DNA of 64,000 nucleotides, taken from NCBI RefSeq assembly GCF_010748935.1, contig NZ_CP048796.1, forward strand, positions 1,367,001 through 1,431,000, given 5' to 3'. The translations under genes were made by a program, and so were the position numbers. The notes beneath the pieces were generated by a model, which worked only from the letters and a program-made list of their open reading frames with translations, was not told the origin of the DNA and ran no database searches. Each line of letters starts with the position of its first letter. The stretch's first letter is position 1. Positions 21,821 to 34,139 of this stretch are shown here, piece after piece. The DNA is from Providencia vermicola. GTDB taxonomy: Bacteria; Pseudomonadota; Gammaproteobacteria; Enterobacterales; Enterobacteriaceae.

Positions 21821-22312
21821 ATGCGTCGTATTTTATCAGTTTTACTCGAAAACGAATCTGGTGCATTGTCCCGTGTGATTGGGCTGTTTTCTCAACGAGG
21901 TTACAACATTGAAAGTTTGACCGTAGCCCCCACGGATGACCCCACCTTGTCACGTATGACCATTCAAACGAAAGGGGACGCGAAGGTTCTTGAGCAGATA
22001 GAAAAACAGCTGCATAAATTAGTGGATGTGCTTCGCGTTAGCGAGCTTACCGCTTCAGCACATATAGAGCGTGAAATCATGTTAGTAAAATTGCAGGCTT
22101 CAGGCTATGGCCGCGATGAAATCAAACGCTGCTCCGATATTTTTCGTGGACAAATCGTTGATGTGACACCAACGCTTTATACCGTTCAGCTAGCAGGAAC
22201 AAGCGATAAACTGGATGCATTTATTGAAGCGGTGCGTGGTGTTGCTGAAATTGTTGAAGTTGTACGTTCAGGTATTGTAGGAGTTTCACGAGGCGATAAA
22301 ATTATGCGATGA
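21821..22312 (+). CDS. ilvH: Acetolactate synthase III regulatory subunit
   Basis: IlvH binds valine through its ACT domain and gives feedback control to IlvI. The 163 residues equal the E. coli length. The N-terminal ACT domain ([32 protein letters not shown]) is nearly identical, and the C-terminus ends [10 protein letters not shown]. The ATG at 21821, preceded by GAGAGGACC, is the family start; the frame is open 10 codons further up inside ilvI. Confidence 0.98.
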   Translation: MRRILSVLLENESGALSRVIGLFSQRGYNIESLTVAPTDDPTLSRMTIQTKGDAKVLEQIEKQLHKLVDVLRVSELTASAHIEREIMLVKLQASGYGRDEIKRCSDIFRGQIVDVTPTLYTVQLAGTSDKLDAFIEAVRGVAEIVEVVRSGIVGVSRGDKIMR

Positions 22313-22348
22313 AAAATTTGTCTTCTAAAGGTAGAATGTAGTCATATA

Positions 22349-22371
22349 GAGCCCCGATTGATTCGGGGCTC
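22349..22371 (+). other. Stem-loop after ilvH
   Basis: GAGCCCCGA and TCGGGGCTC form a 9-bp perfect stem with a 5-base loop, 37 bases beyond the ilvH stop. A T-run is lacking, so it is at best a weak terminator or a 3' stabiliser before cra. Confidence 0.6.
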
Positions 22372-22476
22372 TGACCGTTGGCAGCTATTTTTGCCTTGCA
22401 GCGGTAATCAGGGACTGTAAAAAATAAATAGTAAAATCAATGAGTTGGTTTTATATGATAACACAAAGAGGTTAAC

Positions 22477-23490
22477 GTGAAACTGGATGAAATAGCACGT
22501 TTAGCAGGGGTTTCCCGCACAACGGCTAGTTATGTGATCAATGGCAAGGCCAAGCAGTATCGAGTCAGCGATAAAACTGTAGAAAAAGTGATGGCTGTTG
22601 TCAGAGAGCACAATTACCATCCAAATGCTGTAGCAGCAGGGCTACGAGCAGGGAGAACACGTTCGATAGGGCTAGTGATCCCCGATCTCGAAAACACAAG
22701 TTATACTCGCATTGCTAATTATCTTGAACGTCAAGCACGGCAACGTGGTTATCAATTATTGATCGCGTGTTCCGAGGATCAGCCTGATAACGAAATTCGT
22801 TGTGTCGAGCATCTTTTACAGCGTCAGGTTGATGCCATTATAGTTTCAACCGCGCTTCCTCCTGAGCATCCTTTCTATCAGCGTTGGGCGAACCGTTCTT
22901 TGCCTATCATTGCCCTTGATAGAGCATTGGAAAAAGATCACTTTATTAGTGTGGTCGGTGATGACCAAGAAGATGCATTTATGATCTCTGCTGAATTACG
23001 AAAATTCTCGGCAGAATCCGTATTGTATCTGGGGGCTTTACCTGAGTTATCAGTAAGCTATCTTCGTGAGCAAGGTTTTAGGAAAGGTTGGCAAGGCGAC
23101 TCCCGTGAAGTGAATTATCTGTATGCAAATAGTTATGAGAGGGCTTCTGCCGCTGAGGTTTTTGCTGATTGGCTAGATAAAGGTAACTCCATGCCTGATG
23201 CGTTATTCACGACGTCATTTTCGTTGCTACAGGGAGTACTGGATGTGGCGCTAAAACGTGATGGTCGTCTACCGGAGGACATGGTGATTGCCACATTTGG
23301 CGATAGCGAGTTATTAGATTTCTTAGGATGCCCCGTTTTATCATTGGCACAGCGCCACAGAGATATCGCTGAGCGAATCTTGGAATTGGTGTTGGCGAGC
23401 CTTGATGAAAAACAAAAACCAGACGCAGGAATTACTCGTATCCGTCGTGATCTCTGCCGTCGTGGTAGTCTTGGCCGCAAACAGCAATAA
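22477..23490 (+). CDS. cra: Catabolite repressor/activator Cra (FruR)
   Basis: Cra is a LacI-family regulator whose DNA binding is relieved by fructose 1-phosphate; it controls glycolytic and gluconeogenic genes. The 337 residues (334 in E. coli) start [31 protein letters not shown] at a GTG codon preceded by AGAGG, matching the E. coli N-terminus. The helix-turn-helix is at 1-24 and the hinge follows. The periplasmic-binding-like domain has [22 protein letters not shown], with ALDRAL and [11 protein letters not shown] conserved. Confidence 0.97.
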   Translation: MKLDEIARLAGVSRTTASYVINGKAKQYRVSDKTVEKVMAVVREHNYHPNAVAAGLRAGRTRSIGLVIPDLENTSYTRIANYLERQARQRGYQLLIACSEDQPDNEIRCVEHLLQRQVDAIIVSTALPPEHPFYQRWANRSLPIIALDRALEKDHFISVVGDDQEDAFMISAELRKFSAESVLYLGALPELSVSYLREQGFRKGWQGDSREVNYLYANSYERASAAEVFADWLDKGNSMPDALFTTSFSLLQGVLDVALKRDGRLPEDMVIATFGDSELLDFLGCPVLSLAQRHRDIAERILELVLASLDEKQKPDAGITRIRRDLCRRGSLGRKQQ

Positions 23491-23507
23491 ATATAAAAAA
23501 TAATTAA

Positions 23508-23528
23508 AACCAGACAAAATGTCTGGTT
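23508..23528 (+). other. Stem-loop after cra
   Basis: AACCAGACA and TGTCTGGTT form a 9-bp perfect palindrome with a 3-base loop, without a T-run. It precedes a stronger terminator about 40 bases downstream. Confidence 0.6.
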
Positions 23529-23569
23529 GAATATAGAGTGATATTGATCACGTTTATCGCTATTATCTT

Positions 23570-23598
23570 AGCCCCTATGCAAAAGGGGCTTTTTATTT
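23570..23598 (+). terminator. Intrinsic terminator between cra and mraZ
   Basis: AGCCCCT and AGGGGCT form a stem around a 7-base loop, followed by TTTTATTTG. It insulates the division cluster from cra. Confidence 0.88.
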
Positions 23599-24094
23599 GA
23601 TGCTAAAAATACGTAAATATTTAACTTTAGGACTATTCTTAACTGGATGTATTTAATTTTCTCTCGCAAGGAAAACAAAATAAAAAATTTAATTTAAGAA
23701 ATGGCAGTTAAATAAATAAAAGTCATATGAACGCATATTTGAGTTATAACACTGTCTATTAAAACAGTATTTTAACATGTTGAAATTTATTGTTTTTATT
23801 TTTCTACGGGGCCGTTATTGATAATATTTGTAGTTAATTAGCATTTACCGTTATTTAAAAAGTAAAGAATCGGTTATAGGTAGGCTGATTAAAAATGAGA
23901 CGGGTATAGGAAATATCATCATTTGAGTGTTTTTTCATCAATAAAATAGAATTAACCTTGTATTTATTGTTTTGTTGAAAATAAATGAATTATATCAATC
24001 CGTTATTCCTCATTTTATCTCTGCGCTCGATTTTACCCTCTCTTATCTTTTCTGAATTGTTCTGTAAATAAAGCAAAAGCTACAGGTGTCTGGC
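23599..24094. other. Long AT-rich leader region before mraZ
   Basis: About 500 bases without a recognisable gene or repeat. A comparable long gap exists upstream of mraZ in E. coli. Only the promoter and MraZ boxes at its downstream end could be identified. Confidence 0.5.
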
Positions 24095-24124
24095 TTGACA
24101 ACGTTTTCCTACCATTCGTAAACT
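24095..24124 (+). promoter_or_regulatory. Probable promoter of the division and cell wall cluster (Pmra)
   Basis: A perfect -35 TTGACA at 24095-24100 is followed after 18 bases by TAAACT at 24119-24124, just upstream of the MraZ boxes and mraZ. This is where Pmra lies in E. coli, driving mraZ and most of the dcw cluster. Confidence 0.7.
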
Positions 24125-24131
24125 TTATAAG

Positions 24132-24156
24132 TGGAGAATTGTGGGGTAAAGTGGGT
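24132..24156 (+). promoter_or_regulatory. MraZ-binding direct repeats
   Basis: Three units TGGAG (24132), TGGGG (24142) and TGGGT (24152) recur at an exact 10-base spacing, 30 to 55 bases before mraZ. MraZ is known to bind TGGGN direct repeats separated by 5 bases in its own promoter, so autoregulation is expected. Confidence 0.82.
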
Positions 24157-24185
24157 TAATAGGAAATAAAGAGGTTTTACTGGGT

Positions 24186-24644
24186 ATGTTTCGTGGGGCA
24201 ACACTGGTAAATCTCGACAGCAAAGGGCGTCTAACCGTGCCTACCCGATATAGGGGAATGTTGAGCGAGGAATCTAAGGGGCAGATGGTATGTACTATCG
24301 ACCTCCACCAGCCATGCCTATTACTTTACACGTTACCTGAATGGGAAATTATTGAAGAGAAGCTCTCACGGCTTTCAACCATGAACCCAGTAGAAAGAAG
24401 AGTACAACGGCTTTTATTAGGGCATGCCAGCGAATGCCAAATGGACAGTGCCGGACGTCTTTTGTTAGCTAACACACTACGTCAACACGCAGGGCTAACA
24501 AAAGAGGTCATGCTAGTGGGCCAAATAAATAAATTTGAACTTTGGGATGAACAGACTTGGTATCAGCAAGTGGAAGAAGACATTAATGCTGAACGACAAA
24601 CCCAAGAACCCCTGTCAGCCCGCTTACAGGATTTGTCACTATAA
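24186..24644 (+). CDS. mraZ: Transcriptional regulator MraZ
   Basis: MraZ is an AbrB-like ring-forming DNA-binding protein that represses the dcw promoter. The 152 residues equal E. coli in length, with two SpoVT/AbrB repeats: [17 protein letters not shown] (about 7-23) and [20 protein letters not shown] (about 84-102). It is the first gene of the cluster, 2 bases before rsmH. Confidence 0.98.
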   Translation: MFRGATLVNLDSKGRLTVPTRYRGMLSEESKGQMVCTIDLHQPCLLLYTLPEWEIIEEKLSRLSTMNPVERRVQRLLLGHASECQMDSAGRLLLANTLRQHAGLTKEVMLVGQINKFELWDEQTWYQQVEEDINAERQTQEPLSARLQDLSL

Positions 24645-24646
24645 AC

Positions 24647-25597
24647 ATGACACAACAGCAATTTAAACATGTAACAGTACTGCTTGATGAAGCAGTAAAT
24701 GGCCTAAATATCAAACCAAACGGCATATATATTGATGGAACATTTGGGCGAGGGGGGCACTCAAGGCTGATATTGAGTCAGTTAAATGACCAAGGACGCT
24801 TGATTGCGATTGACCGCGACCCTGAAGCCATTAAAGCAGCGCAACTCATTAATGACCCGCGCTTTATGATTAAACATGGGCCATTTTCTGCAATCGCTGA
24901 ATATGTTGAGGAAGAAGGGTTAGTTGGCAAGATTGATGGCGTATTGCTGGATTTAGGCGTTTCATCACCGCAATTAGATGATCCTGAACGCGGTTTTTCA
25001 TTTATGCGTGATGGGCCATTGGATATGCGAATGGATCCAACTAAAGGACAATCAGCACATCAATGGCTCATGTCTGCGCAAGCTGATGATATCGCGTGGG
25101 TGTTGAAAACATTTGGAGAAGAACGTTTCGCAAAACGCATTGCTAGGGCGATTGTTGAACGTAACCACAATCCAGAAGAGACGCCGTTGACCCGTACACG
25201 TGAGCTAGCTGAATTGATCGCTCAAGTAAGCCCAATCAAAGAGCGCCATAAGCATCCAGCAACTCGCAGCTTCCAAGCCATACGTATTTATATTAACAGT
25301 GAGCTAGAAGAAATTGAGCAGGCATTGGAAGGGGCTGTATCCGTGCTAGCACCCGAAGGGCGTCTCTCAGTGATTAGTTTTCACTCCTTGGAAGATAGAT
25401 TAGTAAAACGGTTTATTCGTCAAAATAGCAAAGGGCCCAGTGTTCCCGCAGGGATCCCATTAACGGAAGCTCAAATAAAAGCGCTGGGTACGGCTAAGTT
25501 GCGTGAAGTGGGCAAGATGAAACCTTCAGCCGCGGAAGTTGACGAAAACCCTAGAGCACGTAGTTCAGTACTACGTTTTGCACAAAGGATGGCATAA
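24647..25597 (+). CDS. rsmH: 16S rRNA m4C1402 methyltransferase RsmH
   Basis: RsmH (MraW) N4-methylates C1402 of 16S rRNA with S-adenosylmethionine. The 316 residues have the SAM-binding [16 protein letters not shown] (about 29-44), [10 protein letters not shown], the [19 protein letters not shown] block and [10 protein letters not shown]. It is tightly packed between mraZ and ftsL. Confidence 0.98.
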   Translation: MTQQQFKHVTVLLDEAVNGLNIKPNGIYIDGTFGRGGHSRLILSQLNDQGRLIAIDRDPEAIKAAQLINDPRFMIKHGPFSAIAEYVEEEGLVGKIDGVLLDLGVSSPQLDDPERGFSFMRDGPLDMRMDPTKGQSAHQWLMSAQADDIAWVLKTFGEERFAKRIARAIVERNHNPEETPLTRTRELAELIAQVSPIKERHKHPATRSFQAIRIYINSELEEIEQALEGAVSVLAPEGRLSVISFHSLEDRLVKRFIRQNSKGPSVPAGIPLTEAQIKALGTAKLREVGKMKPSAAEVDENPRARSSVLRFAQRMA

Positions 25598-25599
25598 AA

Positions 25600-25917
25600 A
25601 TGGTTCCTGAAAGGCATAGTCTTGGAAAAGTGATTGGTCGTGACCTTTTCCGTTATGGGATTATTCCATTGATTTTGCTAGCCGCCATTATTATCAGCGC
25701 TGTCTTTGTGGTCACGACAGCGCATGAAACACGTCTCCTGACGGCGGAAAAAGACAAGCTATACGAAGAAAAGGACGCACTTGATATCGAATGGCGTAAT
25801 TTGATCCTAGAAGAAAACGCGTTAGCCAGCCATAGCCGAGTTGAACGTTTATCTGTGGAAAAATTACAAATGGTTCACGTTGAGCCTTCTCAAGAAAATA
25901 TTATTGTTTCTAAGTAG
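25600..25917 (+). CDS. ftsL: Cell division protein FtsL
   Basis: FtsL is a small bitopic protein that joins FtsB and FtsQ and helps activate FtsWI septal synthesis. The 105 residues are slightly shorter than E. coli (121), mainly in the cytoplasmic N-terminus. A membrane segment lies at about 20-40 ([21 protein letters not shown]), then the heptad region ending [19 protein letters not shown]. It is 2 bases after rsmH and ends with tandem stops. Confidence 0.96.
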   Translation: MVPERHSLGKVIGRDLFRYGIIPLILLAAIIISAVFVVTTAHETRLLTAEKDKLYEEKDALDIEWRNLILEENALASHSRVERLSVEKLQMVHVEPSQENIIVSK

Positions 25918-25932
25918 TAGATAAGGTTACGA

Positions 25933-27699
25933 ATGAAAGCACCTAAGTCAGCTAAAAACAAGAAACAGGAAGAAAATACCAGCTTTGTGAGCTGGCGTTT
26001 TGCTTTGCTGTGTGGCGGTATCCTGCTAGCTTTAGCTGGGCTGTTAGTGCGTGTTGCTTATCTGCAAATCATCGCACCTGAAAAACTGGTTAAAGAGGGC
26101 GATATGCGCTCTTTACGTGTACAGGAAGTTTCTACTGCACGCGGAATGATCAGTGATAGAGAAGGACGCCAACTTGCTGTCAGTGTGCCTGTGAATGCCA
26201 TTTGGGCTGATCCCAAAGTGGTGTTTGAAAAAGGTGGGATCAATAACGATGAACATTGGAAAGCGTTAGCGGATGCGCTTGAAATCCCACTAGAACAAAT
26301 CAAAACAAAAATTTCGGCGAACCCAAAAGGTCGTTTTGTCTATCTTGCTCGTCAGGTAAACCCTTCTATTGGTGAATACATCACAAAATTAAAATTACCG
26401 GGTATTTATCTACGTAAAGAATCTCGCCGTTATTACCCTTCAGGTCCGGTGACCGCGCATTTAATTGGCGTAACCAATATTGATGGCGAAGGCATTGAAG
26501 GCGTTGAAAAAAGCTTTGAGCGCTGGTTAAAAGGCTCTCCAGGTGAACGAACAGTTCGTAAAGATCGTAATGGACGTGTTATTGAAACGGTTTCCTCCGT
26601 TGATAGTCAAGCGGCGCATAACCTCGTGCTCAGTATTGATGAGCGTATTCAATCCATTGTTTATCGTGAACTGACTAAGGGCGTACAGGAGAATAAAGCT
26701 GAATCTGGTGTTGCTATTTTAGTTGATGTGCATACCGGTGAGATTTTAGCTATGGCTAATAGTCCATCCTATAACCCAAATAATTTAGCGGGTACTCCGA
26801 TGGATGCCATGCGTAACCGCGCGATAACCGATATTTTCGAGCCTGGTTCGACGGTGAAACCACTTGTTGTCATGAGTGCGTTAAACAACAAAATTATCAA
26901 AGAAAATACCGTGCTGAATACCTATCCATATCGCGTCAATGGCCATGAAATTAAGGACGTTGCGCGTTATGCGGAGTTATCAATAACGGGTATTTTACAG
27001 AAGTCGAGTAACGTGGGTGTTTCAAAACTGGCGTTAGCGATGCCTGCCACAGAGCTGGTGGATGTGTATAGCCGCTTTGGGTTTGGCAAGCCGACTAATC
27101 TGGGGTTAGTCGGGGAAAGTAGTGGCATCTTTCCAAGTAAAAAAACACGGTGGTCTGATTTAGATAGGGCCACCTTTTCTTTTGGGTATGGACAAATGGT
27201 CACTCCGTTACAATTAGTCCGTGCCTATGCAACAATTGGTAGCTTTGGAATATATCGCCCATTATCCATTACCAAAGTGGATCCACCTGTCCCAGGAACC
27301 CGAGTGTTCCCAGAACAAACCATGCGTACAGTGGTTCATATGATGGAAAGTGTTGCTCTACCGGGAGGCGGGGGAACACGTGCTGCGATAAAAGGTTATC
27401 GAATAGCGATTAAAACAGGTACTGCGAAGAAAGTCGGGCCTGAAGGGCGGTACATCAATCAATATATTGCCTATACAGCAGGTGTTGCACCTGCAAGTAA
27501 CCCACGTTATGCCCTTGTCGTTCTTATCAATGAGCCTAAAGCGGGTAAATATTATGGTGGTGCAGTATCCGCACCGGTATTTGGTTCCATCATGGGCGGT
27601 GTTTTGCGAATGATGAATGTTGAGCCAGATGCATTACAAGCAGATGATAAAAGCGACATAGTGATCAATAAAAAAGAGGTTAAAAGTGGCAGATCGTAA
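25933..27699 (+). CDS. ftsI: Septal peptidoglycan transpeptidase FtsI (PBP3)
   Basis: FtsI crosslinks septal murein with FtsW and is a beta-lactam target. The 588 residues equal E. coli. The membrane anchor is at about 21-47. Transpeptidase motifs are STVK with nucleophile Ser306, SSN at 358-360 and KTGT at 494-497. No obvious insertion near the active site of the kind linked to resistance was noticed. The last 14 bases overlap murE. Confidence 0.98.
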   Translation: MKAPKSAKNKKQEENTSFVSWRFALLCGGILLALAGLLVRVAYLQIIAPEKLVKEGDMRSLRVQEVSTARGMISDREGRQLAVSVPVNAIWADPKVVFEKGGINNDEHWKALADALEIPLEQIKTKISANPKGRFVYLARQVNPSIGEYITKLKLPGIYLRKESRRYYPSGPVTAHLIGVTNIDGEGIEGVEKSFERWLKGSPGERTVRKDRNGRVIETVSSVDSQAAHNLVLSIDERIQSIVYRELTKGVQENKAESGVAILVDVHTGEILAMANSPSYNPNNLAGTPMDAMRNRAITDIFEPGSTVKPLVVMSALNNKIIKENTVLNTYPYRVNGHEIKDVARYAELSITGILQKSSNVGVSKLALAMPATELVDVYSRFGFGKPTNLGLVGESSGIFPSKKTRWSDLDRATFSFGYGQMVTPLQLVRAYATIGSFGIYRPLSITKVDPPVPGTRVFPEQTMRTVVHMMESVALPGGGGTRAAIKGYRIAIKTGTAKKVGPEGRYINQYIAYTAGVAPASNPRYALVVLINEPKAGKYYGGAVSAPVFGSIMGGVLRMMNVEPDALQADDKSDIVINKKEVKSGRS

Positions 27700-29173
27700 T
27701 CTTTGTGATCTTCTTTCGCCATTTGGCGTTAGCACAGCAAATATCTCACTACATGAGATGACGTTAGACAGCCGTAAAGCAGCGGCTGGTGATCTGTTTA
27801 TTGCAATTAAAGGCCATCAATCGGATGGTAGGCACTATATCTCCCAAGCGATCGCTCAAGGTGTTGCAGCTGTCATCGCAGAAGCGAATGGCGAAGCGGA
27901 TGAAGGTGAAATTCGTTACGTTCATGGGGTTCCTGTTATTTATTTGAATGACCTGAATAATCGTTTGTCTGCATTGGCCGCGGAGTTTTATCAGCATCCA
28001 GGTGCAAAAATGAAGTTGGTTGGTGTGACAGGAACCAATGGTAAAACGACGACAACACAATTAATTGCTCAGTGGGCAAAAGGGTTGGGTGAAACCAGCG
28101 CGGTGATGGGAACTGTAGGGAATGGTCTACTTGGACAGGTCGCGCCGAGTGAAAATACCACGGGTTCAGCAGTGGATATCCAAGTTGAATTAACCCAATT
28201 ATTAAAATGTCAGGCGACATTAACCGCAATGGAAGTTTCTTCACACGGCTTAGTTCAAGGTCGTGTTGCTGCCTTACCGTTTGCTGCCGCTGTATTTACT
28301 AATTTAAGCCGTGACCATTTAGATTACCACGGTGATATGGAAAATTACGAAGCCGCGAAGTGGCTATTATTTTCCACGCATCAAACAAAAGCGCAAATTA
28401 TTAATGCTGACGATGATGTCGGTTTGAAATGGCTGCAACGCTTACCAAAAGCCTGTGCTGTTTCAATGGAACAGCGTATTCCTGAACAGTGGCAAGGGCC
28501 ATGGTTACAAGCCACAACGGTTGAGTATCACGACCGTGGAGCCACCATTCAATTTACCTCATCATGGGGTAACGGCACCTTAGAAAGTCCATTAATGGGG
28601 GCATTTAATGTCAGTAATTTGTTGTTAGCAATGAGTACATTGCTGATGATGGATTATCCATTAACGCAACTCTTGGAATCATCATCATCTTTATCGCCGG
28701 TGTGTGGTCGTATGGAAGTCTTTAGTGCGCCGAACAAACCAACGGTGGTGGTTGATTATGCGCATACCCCTGATGCGCTTGAGAAAGCATTAGCAGCGGC
28801 ACGTTTACACTGTAAAGGAAAATTATGGTGTGTATTTGGTTGCGGGGGGGATCGCGATAAAGGTAAACGTCCATTAATGGGGGCGGCGGCTGAAGAGTGG
28901 GCAGACAATGTTGTCATTACTGATGATAACCCGCGTAGCGAAGAGCCATTAGATATCATCAATGACATTATGGCTGGCATTCTTGACTCTAGCCGAGTTC
29001 TGGCTATTCCGGGACGTGCTGAAGCCGTGACCAGTTCTATCATGCAAGCTAACGTGGATGACGTTATTGTTATTGCGGGGAAAGGCCATGAAGATTATCA
29101 AATTATCGGTCATCGCCGCTTAGATTATTCAGATAGATTGACGGTCGCTAGATTATTGGGGGTGGTAGCATGA
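27686..29173 (+). CDS. murE: UDP-MurNAc-tripeptide synthetase MurE
   Basis: MurE adds meso-diaminopimelate to UDP-MurNAc-L-Ala-D-Glu. The 495 residues equal E. coli. The ATP loop is [12 protein letters not shown] (about 112-123), and DDNPRSEEP is the diaminopimelate-specific motif. The GTG start inside ftsI, preceded by AAGAGGT, gives the family N-terminus [10 protein letters not shown]. murF begins in the ATGA overlap at its stop. Confidence 0.98.
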   Translation: MADRNLCDLLSPFGVSTANISLHEMTLDSRKAAAGDLFIAIKGHQSDGRHYISQAIAQGVAAVIAEANGEADEGEIRYVHGVPVIYLNDLNNRLSALAAEFYQHPGAKMKLVGVTGTNGKTTTTQLIAQWAKGLGETSAVMGTVGNGLLGQVAPSENTTGSAVDIQVELTQLLKCQATLTAMEVSSHGLVQGRVAALPFAAAVFTNLSRDHLDYHGDMENYEAAKWLLFSTHQTKAQIINADDDVGLKWLQRLPKACAVSMEQRIPEQWQGPWLQATTVEYHDRGATIQFTSSWGNGTLESPLMGAFNVSNLLLAMSTLLMMDYPLTQLLESSSSLSPVCGRMEVFSAPNKPTVVVDYAHTPDALEKALAAARLHCKGKLWCVFGCGGDRDKGKRPLMGAAAEEWADNVVITDDNPRSEEPLDIINDIMAGILDSSRVLAIPGRAEAVTSSIMQANVDDVIVIAGKGHEDYQIIGHRRLDYSDRLTVARLLGVVA

Positions 29174-30543
29174 TCCCGCTAACGTTGTCTCAACTCGCCG
29201 CTATCACGGGTGGATATCTGTATCATGCCGATGGCGTTGATGCAGGAACACGAGTATTAAGCGATGTGAGCACGGATAGCCGCCAAATTGGCGAGAACAG
29301 CTTATTTATTGCGTTGAAAGGTGAGCGTTTCGATGCCCATGATTTTGTGCCTTCAGTGGCTGAAGGCGGTGCAGCGGCTGTGCTGGTTGAGCGTCAACTT
29401 GATATTGATTGCCCTCAAGTCGTTGTCGCAGATACGCGTCTGGCCATGGGGCAGCTTGCTGCTTGGGTACGCCAACAAAGCCAAGCCAAAGTGGTTGGCT
29501 TAACGGGGTCGTCGGGGAAAACATCGGTAAAAGAAATGACGGCCTCTATTTTGTCGCAACGCGGTAAAACACTGTATACCGCGGGTAATTTAAACAATGA
29601 TATCGGTGTACCTTTAACGTTGTTTAGGCTAACTCACGAATATGAATATGCAGTGATTGAAATGGGGGCGAATCACCCTAATGAGATCGCGTACACCACG
29701 AATATCGTTAAGCCGCAAACTGCTCTTGTGAATAACTTGTTCGCGGCTCATTTAGCTGGATTTGGCTCACCTGAAGGCGTTGCTAGGGCAAAAGGTGAAA
29801 TATACCAAGGTCTACCGGATGAAGGTACCGCAATTGTTAATCTTGATAGTTGTTCTGCCAAATGGCAGTTTCAGCCACGCCAAACGGTGTGGTGTTATTC
29901 ATTAACAGCGCAAGATAAAGCGGATTTTTATCCTTCTGACATTGAGGTCAAGCAGCTTTCAACCGATTTTACTTTGCATACACCCGTTGGACAGGTTGCT
30001 ATCACTTTACCTCTGCCAGGCATGCATAACATTGCTAACGTTTTGGCGGCTAGTGCTTTGGCTATCTCAGTGGGCGCAACGCTGGAAGATATTCGTCAGG
30101 GGCTAGCCACAACTCAAGCTGTGCCGGGGCGTTTATATCCAGTGCAGTTGAGTGAGACAAAAGTTGTCTTGGATGACACTTATAATGCCAATGACGGCTC
30201 AATGATTGCAGCCATTCATGTTTTAGCTAAAATGCCCGGTTATCGCATTTTAGTGGCCGGAGATATGGGTGAACTCGGCGATTATGCAAAAGAGTGTCAT
30301 CAACGAGTTGGTATAGCCGCAAAAGATGCAGGTCTGGATAAAGTACTGAGTGTCGGTACGCTGAGCGAAATGATCAGTCAATTCAGTGAATGTGGAGAGC
30401 ACTTTGCATTCAAAAAAGACTTATTAACCCGACTGATTCCGCTAGTACAGCAGAATGAAGTTGTTTCTATTTTAGTTAAAGGTTCACGCAGCTCCGCGAT
30501 GGAAGATGTAGTGAATGCATTGAAGGAGTGCTTTGCATGTTAG
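29170..30543 (+). CDS. murF: UDP-MurNAc-pentapeptide synthetase MurF
   Basis: MurF ligates D-Ala-D-Ala to the UDP-MurNAc tripeptide. The 457 residues have the three Mur ligase domains. The P-loop is [14 protein letters not shown] (about 111-124), with [11 protein letters not shown] and [11 protein letters not shown]. The start overlaps murE by 4 bases and the stop overlaps mraY by 7, typical of coupled translation in this cluster. Confidence 0.98.
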   Translation: MIPLTLSQLAAITGGYLYHADGVDAGTRVLSDVSTDSRQIGENSLFIALKGERFDAHDFVPSVAEGGAAAVLVERQLDIDCPQVVVADTRLAMGQLAAWVRQQSQAKVVGLTGSSGKTSVKEMTASILSQRGKTLYTAGNLNNDIGVPLTLFRLTHEYEYAVIEMGANHPNEIAYTTNIVKPQTALVNNLFAAHLAGFGSPEGVARAKGEIYQGLPDEGTAIVNLDSCSAKWQFQPRQTVWCYSLTAQDKADFYPSDIEVKQLSTDFTLHTPVGQVAITLPLPGMHNIANVLAASALAISVGATLEDIRQGLATTQAVPGRLYPVQLSETKVVLDDTYNANDGSMIAAIHVLAKMPGYRILVAGDMGELGDYAKECHQRVGIAAKDAGLDKVLSVGTLSEMISQFSECGEHFAFKKDLLTRLIPLVQQNEVVSILVKGSRSSAMEDVVNALKECFAC

Positions 30544-31619
30544 TCTGGCTTGCCGAAATATTGGTGCATCAATTTTCTGTCTTTAACGTCTTCTCATATT
30601 TGACGTTTAGAGCCATCGTCGGTTTGCTGACAGCACTTGCCATTGCGTTATGGATGGGGCCACGTTTAATTACTTACTTACAAAAAATGCAGATTGGTCA
30701 GGTTGTACGTGATGTTGGGCCTGAATCGCATTTTAGTAAGCGTGGTACGCCAACAATGGGAGGAATACTGATCCTGTTTTCGATCAGCATCTCAGTATTG
30801 CTCTGGGCGCGTTTAGATAACCCATACGTTTGGTGTGTATTACTCGTGTTAGTCGGGTATGGCCTTGTCGGATTTGCGGATGATTACTTGAAAGTGGTCA
30901 GAAAAAATAGCCGAGGGTTGATTGCTCGTTGGAAATATTTTTGGCAGTCACTGATTGCACTTGTGGTTGCATTTTCAATGTACGCAGTAGGGAAAGATAC
31001 CCCTGCAACGCAATTAGTGGTGCCGTTCTTTAAAGACATCATGCCACAACTTGGGCTGCTGTATATTTTGTTGGCGTATTTTGTGATTGTTGGTACCAGT
31101 AACGCGGTTAACTTAACGGATGGCCTTGATGGATTAGCGATTATGCCAACGGTTTTCGTGGCAGCCGGTTTTGCATTAGTGGCGTGGGCAACGGGTAACG
31201 TCAACTTTGCTAGTTACTTAAATATTCCATTTTTACCACATGCGGGTGAATTAGTTATTGTTTGTACGGCGATAGTGGGGGCGGGGCTCGGGTTCCTATG
31301 GTTTAACACTTATCCTGCGCAAGTTTTTATGGGCGATGTTGGCTCCCTTGCTCTTGGTGGTGCACTCGGTACGATTGCCGTTTTATTACGCCAAGAGTTC
31401 TTGTTAGTCATTATGGGAGGCGTCTTTGTTGTTGAGACATTATCCGTCATCCTACAGGTGGGTTCTTTCAAATTACGTGGTCAACGTATATTCCGTATGG
31501 CGCCAATTCACCATCATTATGAACTGAAAGGTTGGCCGGAACCACGCGTAATTGTACGTTTTTGGATTATTTCCTTAATGCTGGTACTGATTGGACTGGC
31601 AACACTGAAGGTACGTTAA
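30537..31619 (+). CDS. mraY: Phospho-MurNAc-pentapeptide translocase MraY
   Basis: MraY transfers phospho-MurNAc-pentapeptide to undecaprenyl phosphate, forming lipid I at the inner membrane. The 360 residues equal E. coli and have about ten membrane segments. Signature sites are [18 protein letters not shown] and the [11 protein letters not shown] loop near 324-334. The ATG at 30537 gives the family start MLVWLAE; an earlier in-frame codon exists inside murF. Confidence 0.98.
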   Translation: MLVWLAEILVHQFSVFNVFSYLTFRAIVGLLTALAIALWMGPRLITYLQKMQIGQVVRDVGPESHFSKRGTPTMGGILILFSISISVLLWARLDNPYVWCVLLVLVGYGLVGFADDYLKVVRKNSRGLIARWKYFWQSLIALVVAFSMYAVGKDTPATQLVVPFFKDIMPQLGLLYILLAYFVIVGTSNAVNLTDGLDGLAIMPTVFVAAGFALVAWATGNVNFASYLNIPFLPHAGELVIVCTAIVGAGLGFLWFNTYPAQVFMGDVGSLALGGALGTIAVLLRQEFLLVIMGGVFVVETLSVILQVGSFKLRGQRIFRMAPIHHHYELKGWPEPRVIVRFWIISLMLVLIGLATLKVR

Positions 31620-31620
31620 A

Positions 31621-32946
31621 ATGGCAGGTATGCAGGGTAAACAGTATCAGGGTAAAAAAGTGGTCATCATTGGGCTGGGGTTAACTGGCCTATCTTGTGT
31701 GCACTTTTTCTTATCACACGGCGTTATTCCGCGAGTGATGGATACCCGAGCTGTTCCTCCGGGCGTTGAACAATTACCGAAAGAGGTGGAATGCCATCGC
31801 GGTAGTTTAAACAACCAATGGTTGCAAGAGGCTGACTTAATTGTTGCCAGCCCCGGTATTGCATTAGCGACACCTGAATTACAGCAAGCGGCGAATAACG
31901 GTATTGAAATTGTCGGTGATATCGAATTGTTCTGCCGCGAAGTTGATGCGCCTGTTATTGCGATCACAGGCTCTAATGGAAAAAGCACCGTGACCTCTTT
32001 GGTGGGGGAAATGGCTCAAGCTGCGGGTATCTCCGTTGGTGTTGGCGGAAATATCGGTATTCCAGCATTGTCTTTGTTAAATCAAGGTCACCAACTGTAT
32101 GTGTTAGAGCTATCTAGTTTTCAATTAGAGACGACATCCAGCTTAAAAGCCCTTGCAGCAACAGTTTTGAATGTCACTGAAGACCATATGGATCGCTATC
32201 CGCTAGGTCTAGCACAGTACCGCGAAGCGAAGTTACGTATCTATCATCATGCGTTGAATTGTATTGTTAATGCTCAAGATCCATTGACGTTACCACAGCA
32301 TACCGATGAGGAAGCATGCATTAGCTTTGGTGTTGATAGTGGCGATTATTATTTTGATACACAACAGCGGACATTGGTCGCAAAAAATGAAGTGCTGATC
32401 AAGGTTGATGACATGCACTTAACGGGACAACACAATTATACCAATGCATTAGCGGCTCTTGCTCTTGCTGATATCGCGGGTATAGCTCGCCATGCAAGTT
32501 TAAGTGTGCTGAAAAATTATGCAGGATTAACGCACCGTTTCCAACTGGTGTTACTGAATAACGGGGTGCGTTGGATTAACGATTCCAAAGCAACCAATGT
32601 GGGTAGCACTGAAGCGGCACTGAATGGCTTAAAAGTAGAAGGTACACTGCATCTTCTACTTGGGGGCGATGGTAAATCGGCAGATTTTACACCATTGAAG
32701 CCCTATCTTGCTCAGGACAATGTGCGCCTGTACTGCTTTGGTCGTGATGGTAAAGCACTAGCTCAGCTGGAACCTGAAAAATCCGTGTTGACTGAGACAA
32801 TGGAACAGAGCATGCGTTATTTAGCTCCGAATCTAAAATCAGGGGATATGGTTTTACTCTCACCGGCATGTGCAAGCCTCGATCAATTTAAGAATTTTGA
32901 GCAACGAGGTGCCATTTTTGCTCAGTTAGCGAAGGAGCTAGGCTGA
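31621..32946 (+). CDS. murD: UDP-MurNAc-L-alanine:D-glutamate ligase MurD
   Basis: MurD adds D-glutamate to UDP-MurNAc-L-alanine. The 441 residues (438 in E. coli) have [14 protein letters not shown] for UDP binding at 14-27, the ATP loop [14 protein letters not shown] near 115-128, and [15 protein letters not shown] and [18 protein letters not shown]. One base separates it from mraY, and its stop shares a base with the ftsW start. Confidence 0.98.
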   Translation: MAGMQGKQYQGKKVVIIGLGLTGLSCVHFFLSHGVIPRVMDTRAVPPGVEQLPKEVECHRGSLNNQWLQEADLIVASPGIALATPELQQAANNGIEIVGDIELFCREVDAPVIAITGSNGKSTVTSLVGEMAQAAGISVGVGGNIGIPALSLLNQGHQLYVLELSSFQLETTSSLKALAATVLNVTEDHMDRYPLGLAQYREAKLRIYHHALNCIVNAQDPLTLPQHTDEEACISFGVDSGDYYFDTQQRTLVAKNEVLIKVDDMHLTGQHNYTNALAALALADIAGIARHASLSVLKNYAGLTHRFQLVLLNNGVRWINDSKATNVGSTEAALNGLKVEGTLHLLLGGDGKSADFTPLKPYLAQDNVRLYCFGRDGKALAQLEPEKSVLTETMEQSMRYLAPNLKSGDMVLLSPACASLDQFKNFEQRGAIFAQLAKELG

Positions 32947-34139
32947 TGACGATACCGGGTGCTTTACGTTTGAAGAATTGGGTGATTGGAGAGAAAGGGG
33001 GTGTCATCGCTGGCTCTACACTCTACGATCGCACCTTGGTATGGCTGGCTTTGGGATTAGCCGCTATCGGTTTTGTTATGGTGACATCGGCATCGATGCC
33101 TGTTGGGCAGAGACTGACTGACGACCCATTTTATTTTGCTAAACGTGATGTCATGTATTTAGCTGTCGCCTTTATCTTAGTTTTAGGCGTGATGCGAGTT
33201 TCCATGGCTGTTTGGGAAAAATACAGCTTTGTGTTGTTGATGGTTTCTCTTTTACTGTTAGCGGTTGTACTGGTAGCGGGTAGCTCCGTTAACGGTGCAT
33301 CACGTTGGATTGATGTTGGGATTGTAAAAATTCAGCCAGCAGAAATTTCTAAATTCGCGCTATTTTGCTATGTATCCAGCTACTTAGTGAGAAAATCAGA
33401 CGAAGTAAGAACTCGCTTTCTAGGCTTTGTAAAACCCATGTGTATTTTAATTATCATGGCGTTATTACTGCTGTTACAACCGGATTTAGGAACGGTTATC
33501 GTCCTCGTCGTTACGACATTAGGGTTACTATTCTTAGCTGGAGCACGATTAGCCCCCTTTATTATTGGGATTGCCGCTTGTGTTGTTGGTGTACTCGCCT
33601 TGATTTGGTTGGAACCTTATCGTTTGCGCCGTGTGACATCATTTCTCAATCCATGGGAAGACCCATTTGGAAGTGGTTATCAGCTAACCCAATCGTTGAT
33701 GGCATTCGGTAGAGGTGAGTTATTGGGTCAGGGACTGGGTAATTCGGTGCAAAAACTTGAATATTTACCAGAGGCTCACACTGACTTTATTTTTTCCGTT
33801 TTAGCGGAAGAGCTGGGGTATGTTGGTGTTGTTTTGGTTTTACTGATGGTTTTCATGTTGGCATTTAGGGCGATGATGATTGGTCGTCGTGCATTGCTAG
33901 CTAACCAATTATTTGCTGGGTATTTAGCTTGCTCAATCGGTATTTGGTTTACTTTTCAGGCATTAGTAAACGTAGGGGCAGCAGCAGGTATGTTGCCAAC
34001 TAAAGGGTTAACCTTACCATTGATTAGCTACGGTGGGTCGAGCTTGCTCGTGATGTCCGCGGCTATCGCAGTATTATTACGTGTAGATTTTGAAACGCGT
34101 CTGGAAAAAGCCCAGGCGTTTGTAAGGAGTGCTAAATGA
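32946..34139 (+). CDS. ftsW: Septal SEDS glycosyltransferase FtsW
   Basis: FtsW polymerises lipid II at the septum with FtsI. The 397 residues (414 in E. coli) have about ten membrane segments. The SEDS signature [19 protein letters not shown] includes the catalytic Asp, and [12 protein letters not shown] is near the C-terminus. The cytoplasmic N-terminus is a little shorter than in E. coli. It overlaps murD by one base and murG by four. Confidence 0.97.
   Translation: MTIPGALRLKNWVIGEKGGVIAGSTLYDRTLVWLALGLAAIGFVMVTSASMPVGQRLTDDPFYFAKRDVMYLAVAFILVLGVMRVSMAVWEKYSFVLLMVSLLLLAVVLVAGSSVNGASRWIDVGIVKIQPAEISKFALFCYVSSYLVRKSDEVRTRFLGFVKPMCILIIMALLLLLQPDLGTVIVLVVTTLGLLFLAGARLAPFIIGIAACVVGVLALIWLEPYRLRRVTSFLNPWEDPFGSGYQLTQSLMAFGRGELLGQGLGNSVQKLEYLPEAHTDFIFSVLAEELGYVGVVLVLLMVFMLAFRAMMIGRRALLANQLFAGYLACSIGIWFTFQALVNVGAAAGMLPTKGLTLPLISYGGSSLLVMSAAIAVLLRVDFETRLEKAQAFVRSAK

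Noticed and set aside
22349-22371. Intrinsic terminator after ilvH
   Set aside because: The stem is strong but there is no T-run on the coding strand; listed as a stem-loop instead.
23133-23480. Minus-strand open frame inside cra (115 codons)
   Set aside because: Fully overlaps a clear LacI-family gene; Arg/Ser-rich composition typical of an antisense frame.
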